Source of the DNA: Mycolicibacterium litorale
GTDB lineage: Bacteria; Actinomycetota; Actinomycetes; Mycobacteriales; Mycobacteriaceae
NCBI RefSeq assembly: GCF_014218295.1
Contig: NZ_AP023287.1
Span: forward strand, 4,030,001-4,094,000
DNA length: 64,000 bases
Direction: 5' to 3'
The translations under genes were made by a program, and so were the position numbers. Every line of letters starts with the position of its first letter. The first letter of the stretch is position 1. Positions 48,877 through 59,500 of this stretch are shown here, one piece after another. The notes beneath the pieces were generated by a model, which saw nothing but the letters and a program-made list of their open reading frames with translations, did no database searches and was not told the origin of the DNA.

Positions 48877-51456
48877 CTACGCCGCCAGGGGTGCGTACGT
48901 CGTGGTGCGCTGACGCGCCGGGCGGCCGATCCCCTCGGCGATGGCGACGAGTTCCTCGACTGATTTGGCCGAACCGTTCTCCGAACCGGCCATCCGCGAG
49001 ATGGTCTCCTCCATCAGCGTCCCGCCCAGGTCGTTGGCCCCGCCCTGCAGCATCACCTGCGTACGTTCGACGCCGAGTTTGACCCAGCTGGTCTGGATGT
49101 GAGAGATCCTGCCGTGCAACATGATCCGCGCCAGTGCGTGCACCGCCCGGTTGTCGCGGTGCGTCGGTCCTGGACGCGCGCCGCCGGCCAGGTACAGCGG
49201 GGACGACTGATGGACGAACGGCAGCGGGACGAACTCGGTGAACCCGCCGGTGCGGTCCTGGATCTCCCGCAGCACCCGCAGGTGACCGACCCAGTGCCGC
49301 GGCTGGTCGACGTGGCCGTACATCATCGTCGAACTCGACCGCAGTCCCACCTCGTGGGCGGTGGTCACGACGTCGATCCACATCGAGGTCGGCAGCTTGC
49401 CCTTGGTCAGCACCCAGCGCACCTCGTCGTCGAGGATCTCCGCGGCGGTGCCGGGGATGGACCCGAGGCCGGCCTCACGCAGCGCGATCAGCCACTCCCG
49501 CACCGACAGCCCGCTCTTCGTGACGCCGTTGGCGATCTCCATCGGCGAGAACGCGTGTACGTGCATCGACGGCACCCGCGCCTTGACCGCACGCACCAGG
49601 TCGGCGTACCCCGTCACCGGCAGTTCGGGATCGATACCGCCCTGCATGCAGACCTCGGTCGCGCCGGCGACGTGCGCCTCCCAGGCGCGGTCGGCGACCT
49701 CGTCGGTGGACAGCGAGTACGCGTCGGCGTCGCCCTTGCGCTGCGCGAACGCGCAGAACCGGCATCCGGTGTAGCAGATGTTGGTGAAGTTGATGTTGCG
49801 GTTGACGACGAACGTCACGTCGTCGCCGACGGCCTCGCGCCGAAGCGAATCCGCAAGGGCGGCAACGGCATCCAGCGCCGGTCCGTCGGCCGTCGCCAGC
49901 GCCAGGTAGGCGTCGTCGGACAGCCCGGCCGGATCGCGCTCCGCGGCGCGCAGCGCCGCCAGGACGTCGGTGTCGACACGCTCGGGCGCCCGGGCGGCCA
50001 ACTCGTGGACCTTCTCGCGGATCGACTCCCAGTCGCCGAAGGCGCTGCCCAGATCGCTTCGGGTCTCGGTGCGCCTGCCCTCGCTGTCGATCGCCTCGTG
50101 CAGGTCGACCCGGCCCAGTGACTGCAACGCCTCGTCGGGCTCCTGCCACGGACGGCCCTGCGGGTTCACGTCGAGTGCGAGTCCCGTCTCGGGGTCGGCA
50201 AGGGCGTCGACGTGCCCGCGGACGCGCGGATCGATCCACGCCGCACCGGCCTGGACGTACTGCGGTTGCGCCGTGAGCCGTTGCGTCAGGTCGTAGCCCG
50301 CCTCGGCGGTCACGTCGGCCAGGTCGTCGAGCGCGGGCCACGGCCGTTCCGGATTGACATGGTCGGGCGTCAGCGGCGACACGCCGCCCCAGTCGTCGAC
50401 ACCGGCGGCGATCAGCGCGAGGCACTCTTGCCGCGACACCAGGTTCGGCGGCGCCTGGATGCGCACCTTCGGGCCGAGGACCAGCCGGGTGGTGGCGATC
50501 GTCGCAAGGAAGTCGTCGATCCCGGCGTCGGGTGCGGACGCCATCGCGGTGTGGTCCTTGGCCCGGAAGTTCTGCACGATGACTTCCTGGACGTGCCCGA
50601 ACTCCTTGTGCGACTTGCGGATCGCGTGCATGGTCTCGGCGCGCTCGGTCAGCGTCTCGCCGATCCCGACCAGCAGGCCCGTGGTGAACGGAATGGACAG
50701 CCGGCCCGCGTCGTCGAGCGTGCGCAAGCGCACCGACGGATCCTTGTCCGGGCTGCCGTAGTGCGCCATGCCCTTGGTCTCGAACAGCCGTCGCGACGTG
50801 GTCTCGAGCATCATGCCCATCGACGGGGCGACCGGCTTGAGCCGCGACAGTTCCGACCAGCTCATCACGCCGGGGTTGAGGTGCGGCAGCAGCCCGGTCT
50901 CCTCGAGCACGCGGATCGCCATGGCGCGCACGTAGTCGAGCGTCGAGTCGTAGCCGCGCTCGTCGAGCCACTGCCGCGCTTCGTCCCACCGGGCTTCCGG
51001 TCGGTCACCGAGCGTGAAAAGCGCCTCTTTACAACCCAACTCGGCTCCGCGCCGCGCGACGTCGAGGATCTCGTCGGGTTCCATGTACATCCCGAGCCCC
51101 TGGGCGCGCAGCCGTCCCGGCACGGTGACGAACGTGCAGTAGTGGCAGGTGTCGCGGCACAGGTGGGTGACAGGGATGAAGACCTTGCGGGAGTACGTCA
51201 CCGGCAGCCGCCCGTTGGGTCCGCGGCGGCCCGCCGACGTCAACCCGGCGTCGCGGACCCTGGCGGCGCTGGCGCACAGGTCGGCCAGATCGTCCCCGCG
51301 GGCCGTCATCGCGACCGCCGCCTCGTCGACATTGAGGGCGACGCCGTCACGCGCCCGGCGCAGTACACGCCGCAGCGCGGCAGAACCGGGCACTGCGGAC
51401 TTGGGTGGGACCACCGGGCTGGGGAGATCAGCGCCGCGCTGGGGGTTCAGAGCCAC
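48877..51456 (-). CDS. fbiC: FbiC, FO synthase
   Basis: Bifunctional radical-SAM enzyme (CofG plus CofH) that makes FO, the deazaflavin core of coenzyme F420. Both iron-sulfur sites are visible: CRDTCHYC in the N-terminal half and CYTGCRFC in the C-terminal half, each CX3CX2C. Other conserved blocks are [20 protein letters not shown] and [20 protein letters not shown]. The GTG at 51456 gives 859 residues, close to the 856 of M. tuberculosis; the longer frame to 51501 adds an unlikely extension. F420 serves reductases in redox and drug metabolism. Confidence 0.96.
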   Translation of the reverse strand: MALNPQRGADLPSPVVPPKSAVPGSAALRRVLRRARDGVALNVDEAAVAMTARGDDLADLCASAARVRDAGLTSAGRRGPNGRLPVTYSRKVFIPVTHLCRDTCHYCTFVTVPGRLRAQGLGMYMEPDEILDVARRGAELGCKEALFTLGDRPEARWDEARQWLDERGYDSTLDYVRAMAIRVLEETGLLPHLNPGVMSWSELSRLKPVAPSMGMMLETTSRRLFETKGMAHYGSPDKDPSVRLRTLDDAGRLSIPFTTGLLVGIGETLTERAETMHAIRKSHKEFGHVQEVIVQNFRAKDHTAMASAPDAGIDDFLATIATTRLVLGPKVRIQAPPNLVSRQECLALIAAGVDDWGGVSPLTPDHVNPERPWPALDDLADVTAEAGYDLTQRLTAQPQYVQAGAAWIDPRVRGHVDALADPETGLALDVNPQGRPWQEPDEALQSLGRVDLHEAIDSEGRRTETRSDLGSAFGDWESIREKVHELAARAPERVDTDVLAALRAAERDPAGLSDDAYLALATADGPALDAVAALADSLRREAVGDDVTFVVNRNINFTNICYTGCRFCAFAQRKGDADAYSLSTDEVADRAWEAHVAGATEVCMQGGIDPELPVTGYADLVRAVKARVPSMHVHAFSPMEIANGVTKSGLSVREWLIALREAGLGSIPGTAAEILDDEVRWVLTKGKLPTSMWIDVVTTAHEVGLRSSSTMMYGHVDQPRHWVGHLRVLREIQDRTGGFTEFVPLPFVHQSSPLYLAGGARPGPTHRDNRAVHALARIMLHGRISHIQTSWVKLGVERTQVMLQGGANDLGGTLMEETISRMAGSENGSAKSVEELVAIAEGIGRPARQRTTTYAPLAA

Positions 51457-51611
51457 TCCCGTGTAACCCCGGCGATGGCAACTTTCATCCTCGTGTCTCA
51501 CATCCTGGAAGCACTGGATCCGGCATATCGGCCACAGTAGTCCGCGGCCGCCGCACGGGTGCGGCGCCCGTCCGACGTAGATTGCACAGCGCCGATACGA
51601 AGGAGTTCGCC

Positions 51612-52559
51612 ATGACCGTTGCAGCCCGCTCGTGGATGGCGGCGGGTGTCGCCGCGATCAGCGCCACCGCGATCGTCGCCGCCCCCGCCCTGCGACCGCT
51701 GCCCGAGGAGGTGACGGCCGGTGAGGTCCGGCTCGCCGCGGCGCAGACCGTCACCCCGGAACTGCGTGCGCTCGTCTCGGCGGCGCAGCAGCTGGTCGCG
51801 CCGCAGAACGCCGCCACGAACGCCGTCGACTACGCGTACTCGGTGATCACCTACTGGACCGACTACGGGGTCGAACTCGCCGACTACGCGTTGCAGTTCG
51901 TCCCCTTCGGCGGGCTGATCTCCAGCCAGATCGACATCGTCTATCCACAGGTCATCGGGGTCACCGACAGCCTCGTCTACGACCTGATCGACCCGGTGCT
52001 GGAGAACCCGCTCGATCTCTCCGCCTACATCGACGGGCTGATCGACGTCGCGGTCAGCACCGTGACCGCGCTGGTCAACGTCGCCGTCGGGGAGGTCGAC
52101 TACTTCTTCGGCTGGCTGATCCCGCCGCTGCCGGGCCCGCAGCCCTTCACCGCACCGGCCGATGTGCGGATCGAGGCCGACGCCCCGGACCAGGAGGCGG
52201 AGGAGGCCGACGAGGAGGACGAGGAGGTGGACGCCGCCGACGACGAGGAGGTCGAGGCCGGGTCCGAGGTCGACGCAGAGCCGGAACCCGAGCCGGAGCC
52301 GGAAGCCGAGCCGCAGCCGGAAGGCGACGTGGAAACGGTCGAGGACCTGGCCGACCTGGTCGGCGACGACTCAGGTGCGCAGCCCGCGACGCCAGAGCAG
52401 CCAGGCGGCCGGGGCGACGCCGAGGGCGGTGAAGACGAGGACGCTGTAGGCCATGACGTCACGCCCACCGAAGACGACGTCCCCGCCGGGACCACCGAGG
52501 GTCAGGACGACGAGGGTGGCCAGCCAGGTCCACAGGGGGAGAGCGGCGAGGCGGCCTGA
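51612..52559 (+). CDS. Acidic exported protein with [13 protein letters not shown] N-terminus (family A)
   Basis: Protein of 315 residues, not recognised. The N-terminus ([20 protein letters not shown] ending AAP) resembles those of the genes at 54311, 56550 and 61094 and looks like a signal peptide or anchor. Residues about 60-180 are helical ([20 protein letters not shown]). The rest is disordered and strongly acidic ([20 protein letters not shown]). The last 63 codons are encoded antisense to the small membrane gene at 52371-52718, so the tail may have grown by stop loss. AAGGAG precedes the ATG. In M. tuberculosis this locus, between fbiC and the Rv1171 gene, holds PE12. Confidence 0.75.
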   Translation: MTVAARSWMAAGVAAISATAIVAAPALRPLPEEVTAGEVRLAAAQTVTPELRALVSAAQQLVAPQNAATNAVDYAYSVITYWTDYGVELADYALQFVPFGGLISSQIDIVYPQVIGVTDSLVYDLIDPVLENPLDLSAYIDGLIDVAVSTVTALVNVAVGEVDYFFGWLIPPLPGPQPFTAPADVRIEADAPDQEAEEADEEDEEVDAADDEEVEAGSEVDAEPEPEPEPEAEPQPEGDVETVEDLADLVGDDSGAQPATPEQPGGRGDAEGGEDEDAVGHDVTPTEDDVPAGTTEGQDDEGGQPGPQGESGEAA

Positions 52560-52718
52560 GTCCGTCCACTGCAGCGCCGCCCACACCAGGACGGCGTTGA
52601 GCGCGCCGGCGAGTACGGCACTGATCGGGAACGGTACGACGCCGATGCGCAGCGGCAGGAAGAAGGCGCCGGCGACCGCGGAGAAGACACCGTCGAGCGC
52701 GAGCAGCGTGAGCACCAC
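52371..52718 (-). CDS. Small membrane protein (Rv1171-like)
   Basis: Predicted membrane protein of about 115 residues with four hydrophobic segments ([74 protein letters not shown]). Function unknown. It is downstream of mshB as Rv1171 is in M. tuberculosis. The GTG at 52718 is the first good start after the 35-residue ORF; an earlier start in a different context is possible. Its 3' 189 bp overlap the acidic tail of the opposite-strand gene. Confidence 0.7.
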   Translation of the reverse strand: MVLTLLALDGVFSAVAGAFFLPLRIGVVPFPISAVLAGALNAVLVWAALQWTDSGRLAALPLWTWLATLVVLTLGGPGGDVVFGGRDVMAYSVLVFTALGVAPAAWLLWRRGLRT

Positions 52719-52738
52719 GCTGCGCGTGAGGGGGCCGG

Positions 52739-52846
52739 TCAGGTCGGGATGCTGTCGAGGACGCCTACCAGGGAACCGACCACCCACTGGAAACTGTCGA
52801 GGCGGTCCTGCCAGTGCTGCAGGTTGGGATCGAGGTCGGGATCCAT
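52739..52846 (-). CDS. Putative 35-residue protein between mshB and the Rv1171-like gene
   Basis: ATG 52846 with GAAGGGG six bases upstream opens a 36-codon frame: MDPDLDPNLQHWQDRLDSFQ then a hydrophobic helix WVVGSLVGVLDSIPT. The layout, an acidic start plus a short amphipathic or membrane helix, is that of a small membrane-associated protein. It is 53 bp after mshB and ends 20 bp before the next start, on the same strand. I know no function. Confidence 0.6.
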   Translation of the reverse strand: MDPDLDPNLQHWQDRLDSFQWVVGSLVGVLDSIPT

Positions 52847-52899
52847 GAATGCCCCTTCGCTGTCGCCGGATGACGTGGAGCCTACGCGGGGCCGATTCG

Positions 52900-53757
52900 C
52901 TACGCCAGGTCCAGGCCGGCGAGCAGATCGGTCTCCCAGCCGCGGTCGTCGCGCGGTCCGGCGTCGCCGACGGCCAGCACGTAATGCTCCTCGGCGGTGA
53001 TCGGCATCGCGATGTTGTTGGACAGTGCGCAGGACTGACCGTTCGGAGCGACGGAGACCTGGGTGGCGTGCGCCCGCAGCGCGGCGACTTTGGCCTCGAT
53101 GCTGTCTCCGGCATCCACGACGGCGTCGATCCGGTCGTCGGGGTAGCCGAACGGCACGTCGTCGGCGCTCACCCGGATCCACTCCCCCGGGATGTCCTCG
53201 GCCACGTCGAGACTCTCCCGCATCGCCGTGGTGGCCGCGACGGTCCAGTACACCTTCGGGACCCGCCACCCGGCACGCTCGACCGCCGCCGTCGTGACGC
53301 GGTGGGTCTGGATGTGGTCGGGGTGGCCGTATCCGCCGTCGGGGTCGTAGGTGACGACGACGTGGGGCCGGAACTCGTCGACCACCGCGGCGAGCAGGCC
53401 GGCCGCCTCCTCCATGTCGGCGTCGATGAACCGCGGATGGTGGCGTGGCGGAGTACCCGCCATCCCGGAGTCGCGCCAGTGGCCGGGGCCGCCGAGGAAC
53501 ACGGGTTCGGCCACACCGAGCGCCGACAGTGCCGCGGTGAGTTCGGCGATGCGGTAACCGCCCAGCTGGTCGGCGCGGCCGACGGCGAGCTGCGCGTACC
53601 GCTCGCCGATGACCTCGCCCTCTTCACCGAGGGTGCAGGTCACCACCCGGACGTCCGCCCCGCGCCGGATGTAGTGGGCGATCGAGCCGCCGGTGGTGAG
53701 GGTTTCGTCGTCCGGGTGCGCGTGGACGAAGAGCAGACGTGGGGCGGTCGTGGACAT
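52900..53757 (-). CDS. mshB: MshB, GlcNAc-Ins deacetylase
   Basis: Zinc amidohydrolase that deacetylates GlcNAc-Ins in mycothiol synthesis. The 285 residues contain the zinc motif [20 protein letters not shown] (His, Asp, Asp) and the second ligand block [20 protein letters not shown]. The length and sequence are typical of actinobacterial MshB. Mycothiol is the main thiol buffer of the genus and a persulfide acceptor, which links it loosely to the sulfur module at 33-35 kb. Confidence 0.95.
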   Translation of the reverse strand: MSTTAPRLLFVHAHPDDETLTTGGSIAHYIRRGADVRVVTCTLGEEGEVIGERYAQLAVGRADQLGGYRIAELTAALSALGVAEPVFLGGPGHWRDSGMAGTPPRHHPRFIDADMEEAAGLLAAVVDEFRPHVVVTYDPDGGYGHPDHIQTHRVTTAAVERAGWRVPKVYWTVAATTAMRESLDVAEDIPGEWIRVSADDVPFGYPDDRIDAVVDAGDSIEAKVAALRAHATQVSVAPNGQSCALSNNIAMPITAEEHYVLAVGDAGPRDDRGWETDLLAGLDLA

Positions 53758-54310
53758 CAGCGGTGAATGTACGCCAACGTCGGCCGGGCGCTGTTCGTGT
53801 CACGACGGTGCGGTCACGGCAAACACCGGCCGCGACTGCAGGTGCGCACGCCGGCGCGGTGCCGGGCGCCGGCGGTCTCGGGTCGGCGTGCGCTCGCCGG
53901 CCGGGGCGCCGGACCGCATGGCCACCGGTCGAGGAGAAATCGATCTTCGTCGAGAGGCCGACGTTTTCTCCGTCGAATTCCGGCGTTGCCCAAAAGTGAA
54001 TTCACCTGCAAGCACCAAAGCGTGCGAATTCAGCAATTTCGAACGACACGAGGCGCAAGGTGTCATGTGTGCACCGCCGTCTCCGCGCTGCGCCGCGCGG
54101 CAATAGTGCTCGCCCGCAAGGCAATTGATCCGCCCACCCACGCACGGCGATCACCGGACCCCCTGATGCGCGCGCCCGTCCCCCGCACCACGGCGCTTTC
54201 AAACCTCGCCACCGGAATTCTCAGGAACAAACCAGTTCAGGTCGCTGTATTCTCAGGTCAGTCTCAGATACGATCGACCGATCTAACGCTGCGCACGTGG
54301 GGAGGGCGCC
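53758..54310. other. 553-bp intergenic region with TTCTCAGG copies
   Basis: No convincing coding frame. The central part (about 53940-54060) is AT-richer than its surroundings. Near the right end TTCTCAGG occurs at 54218-54225 and 54250-54257, 32 bp apart, and TACGAT (54269-54274) is a candidate -10 for the gene at 54311. Confidence 0.6.
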
Positions 54311-55483
54311 ATGCGGCGGGCCATCGCCCCTTTTCTGGCCACCGGGGTGGTACTTTCCGGTGCGGCCGTTGTGGTGGCGAACCCTGTCGTGCCCATGCCG
54401 TCCGACATCCGGGTATCGGCCTCTGACTTCACCCCCGAAGGACAGCGACTCGATGTCCTCGATCCGGAGTTTCTCCAGTCGATCGGCGCCATCAGGCAGG
54501 ACTGGCTCAGCACGGTCGAGGAACTGCAGCGCCTGTTCAACGACGTGTCGAATACCGGACGCGAGTCGGTCGCTTCGGCCTTCGACGTCGGCGTGACCGT
54601 CACCGAACCAGCTGTCGTGGTACCAATCGACGGGTTCAGCACCCCGCATCAGCGGTCACTGGTGCCCAACAGCCCGCTGCCCACCACCGACCCCAGCGAG
54701 GCCATCGAGAACTTCGTCGGGGCACTGACGGACATCGGGACCGGTTTCGGCGAGGCAGGCTTCAACTTCGTCCGGCAGGTCAGCATGGCGCCCGCCCTGG
54801 CGCTGGTGTTGACCCAGCAGGTGATGCAGCAGTTGTTCACCGGCCAGATCGGCCCCGACGACGCGTTGCGCCGGCTCATCGTCGAACCGTTGAGCGCGCT
54901 GCTGACCGGGCATCCGCGACTGACCGGTATCGACGCCATCGACCGGGCCTTCCACGAGAGCGCGCTCAAACCCCTCATCGAGGCCCTGATGAGGAACCTG
55001 CCCAAGCCCGTTCGCGAGCCCCAGAGTTCGATCGACCACGTCGAGAAGACCTCCGACGATCCGGTGGTGGATATCCGCGACGGCATCTCACCGGCTCCGC
55101 AGCCGGGCCCAGTCACGGAAACGCCCGAACTGCCCGGCACGGACGTCGAGCTTCCGCCGGCGGCCGAAGGCGGCGCACCCGACGCCGACACCGCCGAACC
55201 CGGCGAGGCCCCGAGACCCGGCGCGTACACCCTGCCCAAGCCCGGCGAGCTGGCGCGCGAGTTCGGAGTCCGGGTCCAGCAGGGGATCGACAACTTCCAT
55301 TCGACGATCAAGCGGTTCACCGCGGGCGTCCGCAAGAACGCCCCAGCCGCCGACGACGGCGCGGCCGACGACACAACCGGCGGAAACGACAAGGACACGC
55401 CCGAGGCCGGCCCGGCCGACTCCCCCGAGAAGAACACGCAGTCACCGGACGATGCACCGGCCGACCGCGACGGCGAGGAATAG
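54311..55483 (+). CDS. Exported protein with FLATGVVLSGA N-terminus and acidic tail (family B)
   Basis: Protein of 390 residues, not recognised. The N-terminus (IAPFLATGVVLSGAAVVVAN, then P) resembles those of the genes at 51612, 56550 and 61094. Residues about 130-220 are helical (EAIENFVGALTDIGTGFGEA; FNFVRQVSMAPALALVLTQQ). The remainder is Pro/Glu/Asp-rich and disordered. The frame ends at TAG 55481-55483 inside a GEE-coding repeat and would otherwise continue GEEQGEEQGEEQ to TGA 55571-55573, so a single CAG-to-TAG change probably shortened it. GGGGAGGG precedes the ATG. It adjoins mshB, where M. tuberculosis has PE11. Confidence 0.75.
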   Translation: MRRAIAPFLATGVVLSGAAVVVANPVVPMPSDIRVSASDFTPEGQRLDVLDPEFLQSIGAIRQDWLSTVEELQRLFNDVSNTGRESVASAFDVGVTVTEPAVVVPIDGFSTPHQRSLVPNSPLPTTDPSEAIENFVGALTDIGTGFGEAGFNFVRQVSMAPALALVLTQQVMQQLFTGQIGPDDALRRLIVEPLSALLTGHPRLTGIDAIDRAFHESALKPLIEALMRNLPKPVREPQSSIDHVEKTSDDPVVDIRDGISPAPQPGPVTETPELPGTDVELPPAAEGGAPDADTAEPGEAPRPGAYTLPKPGELAREFGVRVQQGIDNFHSTIKRFTAGVRKNAPAADDGAADDTTGGNDKDTPEAGPADSPEKNTQSPDDAPADRDGEE

Positions 55484-55523
55484 GGCGAGGAACAGGGCGA
55501 GGAACAGGGCGAGGAACAGGGCG
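55473..55523 (+). repeat. 12-bp tandem repeat GGCGAGGAACAG
   Basis: Four copies encode GEEQ; the first reads GGCGAGGAATAG, which turns Gln into the amber stop of the gene at 54311. Confidence 0.85.
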
Positions 55524-56549
55524 TCGAACCGACAAGCGTCACGGTGACGTTTTCTTCGACGGCCCCGTTATGAGTACCGGCGGCTGTCCGCGCACGTTCG
55601 CGTGACCCCGCTCCGCGGCCCCTCCGCGGTCTCAGCAAGCGCCCTTCAGTGCCCGCATGCCACCTACCAGAGTGTTCGCTGCGTACGCCGAGAAGAAGTT
55701 AACCAGCCAGCTCAGCTTTCTCTCAGCTTTACCGGTTCTTTGCATAGGTGGCTAATCGGAATAATCGGCGAGAACTCGCGTCCAGCTATCTATCGGACGA
55801 CGGACTCGTTCCGTTACACCGTGCCGGTGTCCACCCTTTACGACGTAGGGCGATCGACTGGGACCATCAGAATAAGCCTCCCGCATCCGCTCGGCACGAC
55901 GTGCTTCGAAGTGCTGCCCAGGTACCCATTTTCGTCTCCGTCAAAACCACCGCCTCAGCAGCGGTATCCCAGTAGTCTTCGGGAACCGGTCAGACGGCAG
56001 CCCCCCGGCGGGTGACCCCTCAGGCGCACCGGCATGTGCCGCGACGGCGCGGCGCCGAGGCCCCTTCAGACGCACGTTGCCAGCGTTCCCGCGTCCGGTG
56101 AAACAGCGAAGAGCTGGGCATATGCCCACACAGGCGGGGAATCCTTGCTGAAACAACGAATCTCGACGCATCCTTCGGGGATCGGTCGCTCCGGTCCGCG
56201 TGTCCGCGTCGGCACGCGCCGTCGAGGCAAAACCACCCTGCGGATCGCCCGTCGTACGCAGCCTGCGTAATGTTCCGGATGCAACGAAGTCAGCTATTTC
56301 AATACCCTAGGTAAAGACTGACCGCCCCGGGCATCGATTCGCCGGGCAGTGGCGCGCGTGACTTTGCCATTCCGACCCGCCTTTGTCGCGAGGTCAGGCC
56401 GCGGCTAATTTCGATCTTCAGGTCCTAAGCAAACCTCAATATCGGCGTTAGGAAACAGTCAGAGAAAATGCGAGATATCGCTTTGTTACTTAGGTAGTTC
56501 TCAGGTATGTTTTGCTCCGTCGGGCTGTTTGAGACTTTGAGGGGATGTC
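55484..56549. other. 1066-bp intergenic region
   Basis: Beyond the in-frame read-through segment to 55573, no frame has coding character. AT-richer stretches occur at 55690-55830 and 56270-56520, with a direct repeat CTCAGCTTT at 55711-55719 and 55722-55730. The promoter of the giant repeat gene is at the right end. I see no RNA gene. Confidence 0.6.
56483..56511 (+). promoter_or_regulatory. Promoter of the giant repeat gene
   Basis: TTGTTA (56483-56488), a 17-bp spacer and TATGTT (56506-56511) form a good sigma-70-type promoter. TTCTCAGG (56498-56505) fills the end of the spacer. The start would be near 56518, about 32 bases before the ATG. Confidence 0.65.
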
Positions 56550-59500
56550 ATGGAAGTTGCTGTTCGGTCATACTTGACCGCCGGTGTGGCTGTGGTGGGC
56601 GCTACATCGATCGCATTGGCTCCGGTCGAGGTTCTGCCGCCGGACTTCCAGATTCGGGGCGACCGGATGGTCGCGGTGCTCGAAGACGTTTCGCTGTCGG
56701 GGCTGGCCGATCTGATCGCCGCCGCCCAGGCCGCCTGGGCGCCCGTCGGCGGGGCGATCGACAGCGCCTCCGAAGCCGCCCAGGCCGCGATCATCGGGCT
56801 GACCGGAGCCCTCGAGGCGGCGCTCACCACCGCCGTCGAGGAGGGCAACAACGCCTTCCAGGCGATCGTCGAGGGCCTGCTCGACGGCAGCAGTGTGCTT
56901 GCGACCGCGGTCGACAACGCCATCGCGAACTTCCCGTCCCCCGAGGCCTTCGTCGACGCGGTGGTGTCGGCCTTCGCCTCCATCAACCTGGACCTGGCCG
57001 GCGCCATCGAGCTCGCGCTCGAGGCGGCGCTCGACCTGGGCATCGAATTGGACGCCGGTGCGATCGCCGACGCGTTCCTTGAGGCCGGGGCTGATCTGGC
57101 CGCCGCGTTCAACGCCGCGCTCGCCAGCTTCCCGACCCCTGAAGAGTTCGTCGCCGCCTTCGAGGCCGCTCTCGGCGAGGTGATCCCGGGCTTCAACGCG
57201 GTCGCGACGGCCGCCGCCCAGGCGCTCACCGAACTCTCCGGTGAGCTCGCCGCCGCGATCGAAGCGGGTCTGGCGGCAGGCACCACCGCGTTCGAAGCGC
57301 TGGTCGACGGCCTGCTCGATGCCGGTAGTGACCTCGCGGCCGCCTTCGCCGCGGCCATCGAGGCGTTCCCGACGCCCGAGGCATTCCTCGACGCGCTGGT
57401 ATCGGCGTTCGGCGCGATCAACGTCGACCTGGGTGCCGCACTCGACGTCGCTCTCGAGGCGCTGGTCGATCTCGGCATCGACCTCGACGTCACCGCCATC
57501 GCCGAAGCGCTCATCGACGCGGGTGCCGATCTGGCCGCCGCCTTCGGTGACGTCTTCGAGGGCTTCCCGACGCCGGCCGAATTCTTCGCGGCGTTCAATG
57601 CCGCGCTCGCCGGCGTGCTGCCCGGCCTGAACGAGTTCGCCGAAGCCGCCGCCGGTGCGCTCACCGATCTTTCGGGTGCGATCGCCGCGGCCATCGAAGC
57701 CGGCACGGCTGCCGGGCTCGGGGCCTTCGACGCGATCGTCACGGGCCTGCTCGACGCGGGCAGCGACCTCGCCGCCGCCTTCGCCGCAGCGATCGAGGCC
57801 TTCCCGACGCCGGAGGCGTTCCTGGACGCACTGGTGGACGCATTCGCCGCCATCGACGTCGACCTGGGCGCAGCCCTGGATGCGGCACTCGAGGTGATCG
57901 TCGACCTCGGTATCGACCTCGACGTCACGGCGATCGCCGAGGCGCTGATCGATGCCGGCACCGACCTGGCCGCCGCCTTCGCGGCTGCGCTCGGCGACTT
58001 CCCGACGCCGGCGGAGTTCTTCGCGGCGCTCAACGCCGCCATCGCCGAACTGGCGCCTGGCTTCAACACTCTCGCCGAGGCCGCGGCCGAGGCGTTGACG
58101 GATCTGTCGGGTGCGCTGGCAGGTGCCCTGGAGGCCGGATTCGCCGCGGGTCTGGATGCGTTCCAGTCCCTCGTCGCCGCCCTGCAGGACGCCGGTGGCG
58201 AGCTGGCCGCCGCGTTCGCCGCGGCGATCGAGGCCTTCCCGACGCCGGAGGCGTTCATCGACGCGCTGGTCTCGGCATTCGGTGCCATCGACATCGATCT
58301 CGGTGCGGCGCTCGACGTGGCGCTCGAGGCACTCATCGACCTCGGCATCGACCTGGATGCCGGTGCGATCGCCGACGCGCTCCTCGAAGCCGGTGCCGAG
58401 CTGGCCGCCCTGTTCGACGGTGTGCTGGACGGTTTCCCGACTCCGGAGGAGTTCATCGCCGCCTTCAACGCCGCCCTCGAGGCCGTCGTTCCGGGCTTCG
58501 ATGCGCTCGCCGCGGGCGCCGCCCAGGTGATCGCCGACCTGTCGGGCGCGTTGACAACCGCCATCGAGACCGGCATCGCCGTCGGCACCGAGGCGTTCGA
58601 CGCGATCGTCACCGGACTGCTGGACGCGGGTAGCGAACTCGCCGCAGCGTTCAACGCCGCGATCGAGGCCTTCCCGACGCCCGAGGCGTTCATCGACGCG
58701 CTGGTCACGGCGTTCGGCGCCATCGACATCGACCTGGCCGCGGCCATCGACGCCGCCCTCGAGGTCATCGTCGACCTGGGCCTGAACCTCGACGCTGCCG
58801 CGATCGGCGAGGCACTCGCCGAGGCCGGGGCCGAACTGGCCGCGCTCTTCGGCAGTGCCCTCGACGCCTTCCCGTCGCCCGAGGCGTTCGTCGCCGCCCT
58901 CGAGGCCGCTCTGGAGGACGTGATCCCGGGGCTCACCGCGCTGGCCGATGCCACCGGTACCGCGATCGCCAACTTCTCCAGCGCTCTGGCGTCGGCGATC
59001 GAGGCCGGTCTGGAAGCCGGCGAGACGGCCTTCGAGGCGCTGATCGCCGCACTGCAGGACGCGGGCGGTCAGCTGGCCGCCGCGTTCGAGGCCGCGCTGG
59101 GAGCGTTCCCGACCCCGGAGGCGTTCATCGACGCGCTGGTCGACGCGTTCGCCGCGATCGACATCGACCTCGGCGCCTCGCTCGAGGCGGCGCTGGAGCT
59201 GATCGTCGACCTCGGGATCGAGCTGGACGCGGGCGCCATCGCCGATGCGCTCGCCAACGCCGGCGCCGAGCTGGCCGCGGCCTTCAATGCAGCTCTCGAA
59301 GGCTTCCCGACGCCGGCCGAGTTCGTCGGTGCGATCGAGGGCGCCATCGAGGCCTTCGCCCCCGGCTTCAACGCGATCGCCGATGCGACCGCCGAAGCCC
59401 TCGGCAACCTGTCGGCCGCGCTGACCGCCGCGATCGAGACCGGCATCGACATCGGCAGCGCCGCATTCGGTGACTTCCTCGAGGCACTCGTCGAAGGCGG

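Noticed and set aside
55574..56482. Short open frames in the long intergenic region
   Set aside because: All lack ribosome sites and codon bias, overlap each other on both strands and have no recognisable motif.
56501..58972. 823-codon minus-strand open frame, Ala/Ser-rich
   Set aside because: It is the complement of the Ala/Asp/Glu repeat gene; the GCC/GGC-rich repeats create a repetitive antisense frame with no start context or motif.
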